Assembly (NCBI GenBank): GCA_013368515.1 | Contig: JABWCI010000001.1 | Coordinates: 1-64,000 of the forward strand | Length of the DNA: 64,000 bases | Direction: 5' to 3' | Origin: Candidatus Altimarinota bacterium | Lineage (GTDB): Bacteria; Patescibacteriota; Gracilibacteria; BD1-5; UBA6164 | Part shown: piece by piece, positions 63,994 through 64,000 of the stretch | Position numbering within the stretch: position 1 is the stretch's first letter | How the letters are laid out: each line of letters opens with the position of its first letter | Notes under the pieces: generated by a model | What the model was told of the DNA's origin: nothing | What the model saw: only the letters and a program-made list of their open reading frames with translations | Databases searched by the model: none | Program-made: the position numbers and the translations under genes

Positions 63994-64000
63994 TCAAAGA

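Overview
ORGANISM. The window is about three quarters A+T, and in nearly every gene UGA reads as glycine. In the TtcA-like gene the PP-loop SGGKDS is spelled TCT TGA TGA AAA GAT TCA; in uracil-DNA glycosylase GQDPYH begins TGA CAA; in ComM the Walker A glycines mix TGA and GGT. This is genetic code 25, known from Candidatus Absconditabacteria (SR1) and Gracilibacteria. Ordinary ORF calls with UGA as stop cut most genes short, so all coordinates here were re-read with UGA = Gly. No rRNA, tRNA, CRISPR array or insertion sequence was recognised.

LAYOUT. 1-1.7 kb: FtsQ-like protein, an anti-sigma-type ATPase and HU. 1.7-7.1 kb: minus-strand type IV pilus genes (four prepilins, PilC, PilO/PilN-like) and a VirB2-like protein. 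7.2-14.3 kb: TraB-like and PrsW-like membrane proteins, two paralogous small proteins with in-frame TA tracts (one frameshifted), and an 1131-residue surface protein. 14.3-25.6 kb: MurA, a PP2C/propeller protein, L25, a FecR-domain protein, TtcA, TyrS, HIT and TsaD. 25.7-26.5 kb: a foreign-looking phosphatidyltransferase cassette. 26.5-30.6 kb: M3 peptidase, Ung, Ogt-like and pyruvyl transferase. 30.7-36.8 kb: a six-gene defence-like operon (endonuclease/methylase fusion, HsdS, HEPN, two HARE-HTH proteins, an Abi-like protein). 36.9-48.2 kb: ComM, HolB, a prepilin-propeller fusion, TrmB, a PHP protein, LemA, glycosyltransferases, and DAHP synthase behind a phenylalanine-rich leader. 48.2-52.1 kb: a small RNA, HflX, a second foreign cassette and TrxB. 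52.2-55.1 kb: a diversity-generating retroelement (DGR). 55.5-64 kb: NrdB, NrdR, a radical SAM protein, ABC ATPase, GTPase, RIC, NrdG, a separate glycyl-radical peptide and NrdD.

HOW IT WORKS TOGETHER. The DGR is the standout. A 186-bp template repeat and an equal-length variable repeat differ at 25 positions by hand count; 22 are template adenines on the coding strand. Avd, a MutS-like accessory gene and a C-type-lectin-like target are present. The reverse transcriptase is broken by an internal deletion at an 11-bp microhomology that removed the catalytic YxDD region. Because UGA is glycine, the template can hold UGA, and one such codon became UGT (Cys) in the variable repeat. Other notable signals are a shared 7-4-7 direct-repeat promoter (surface protein, comM, small RNA), two copies of a structured element with a conserved core and re-paired arms, and a split anaerobic ribonucleotide reductase whose radical glycine is encoded by UGA.
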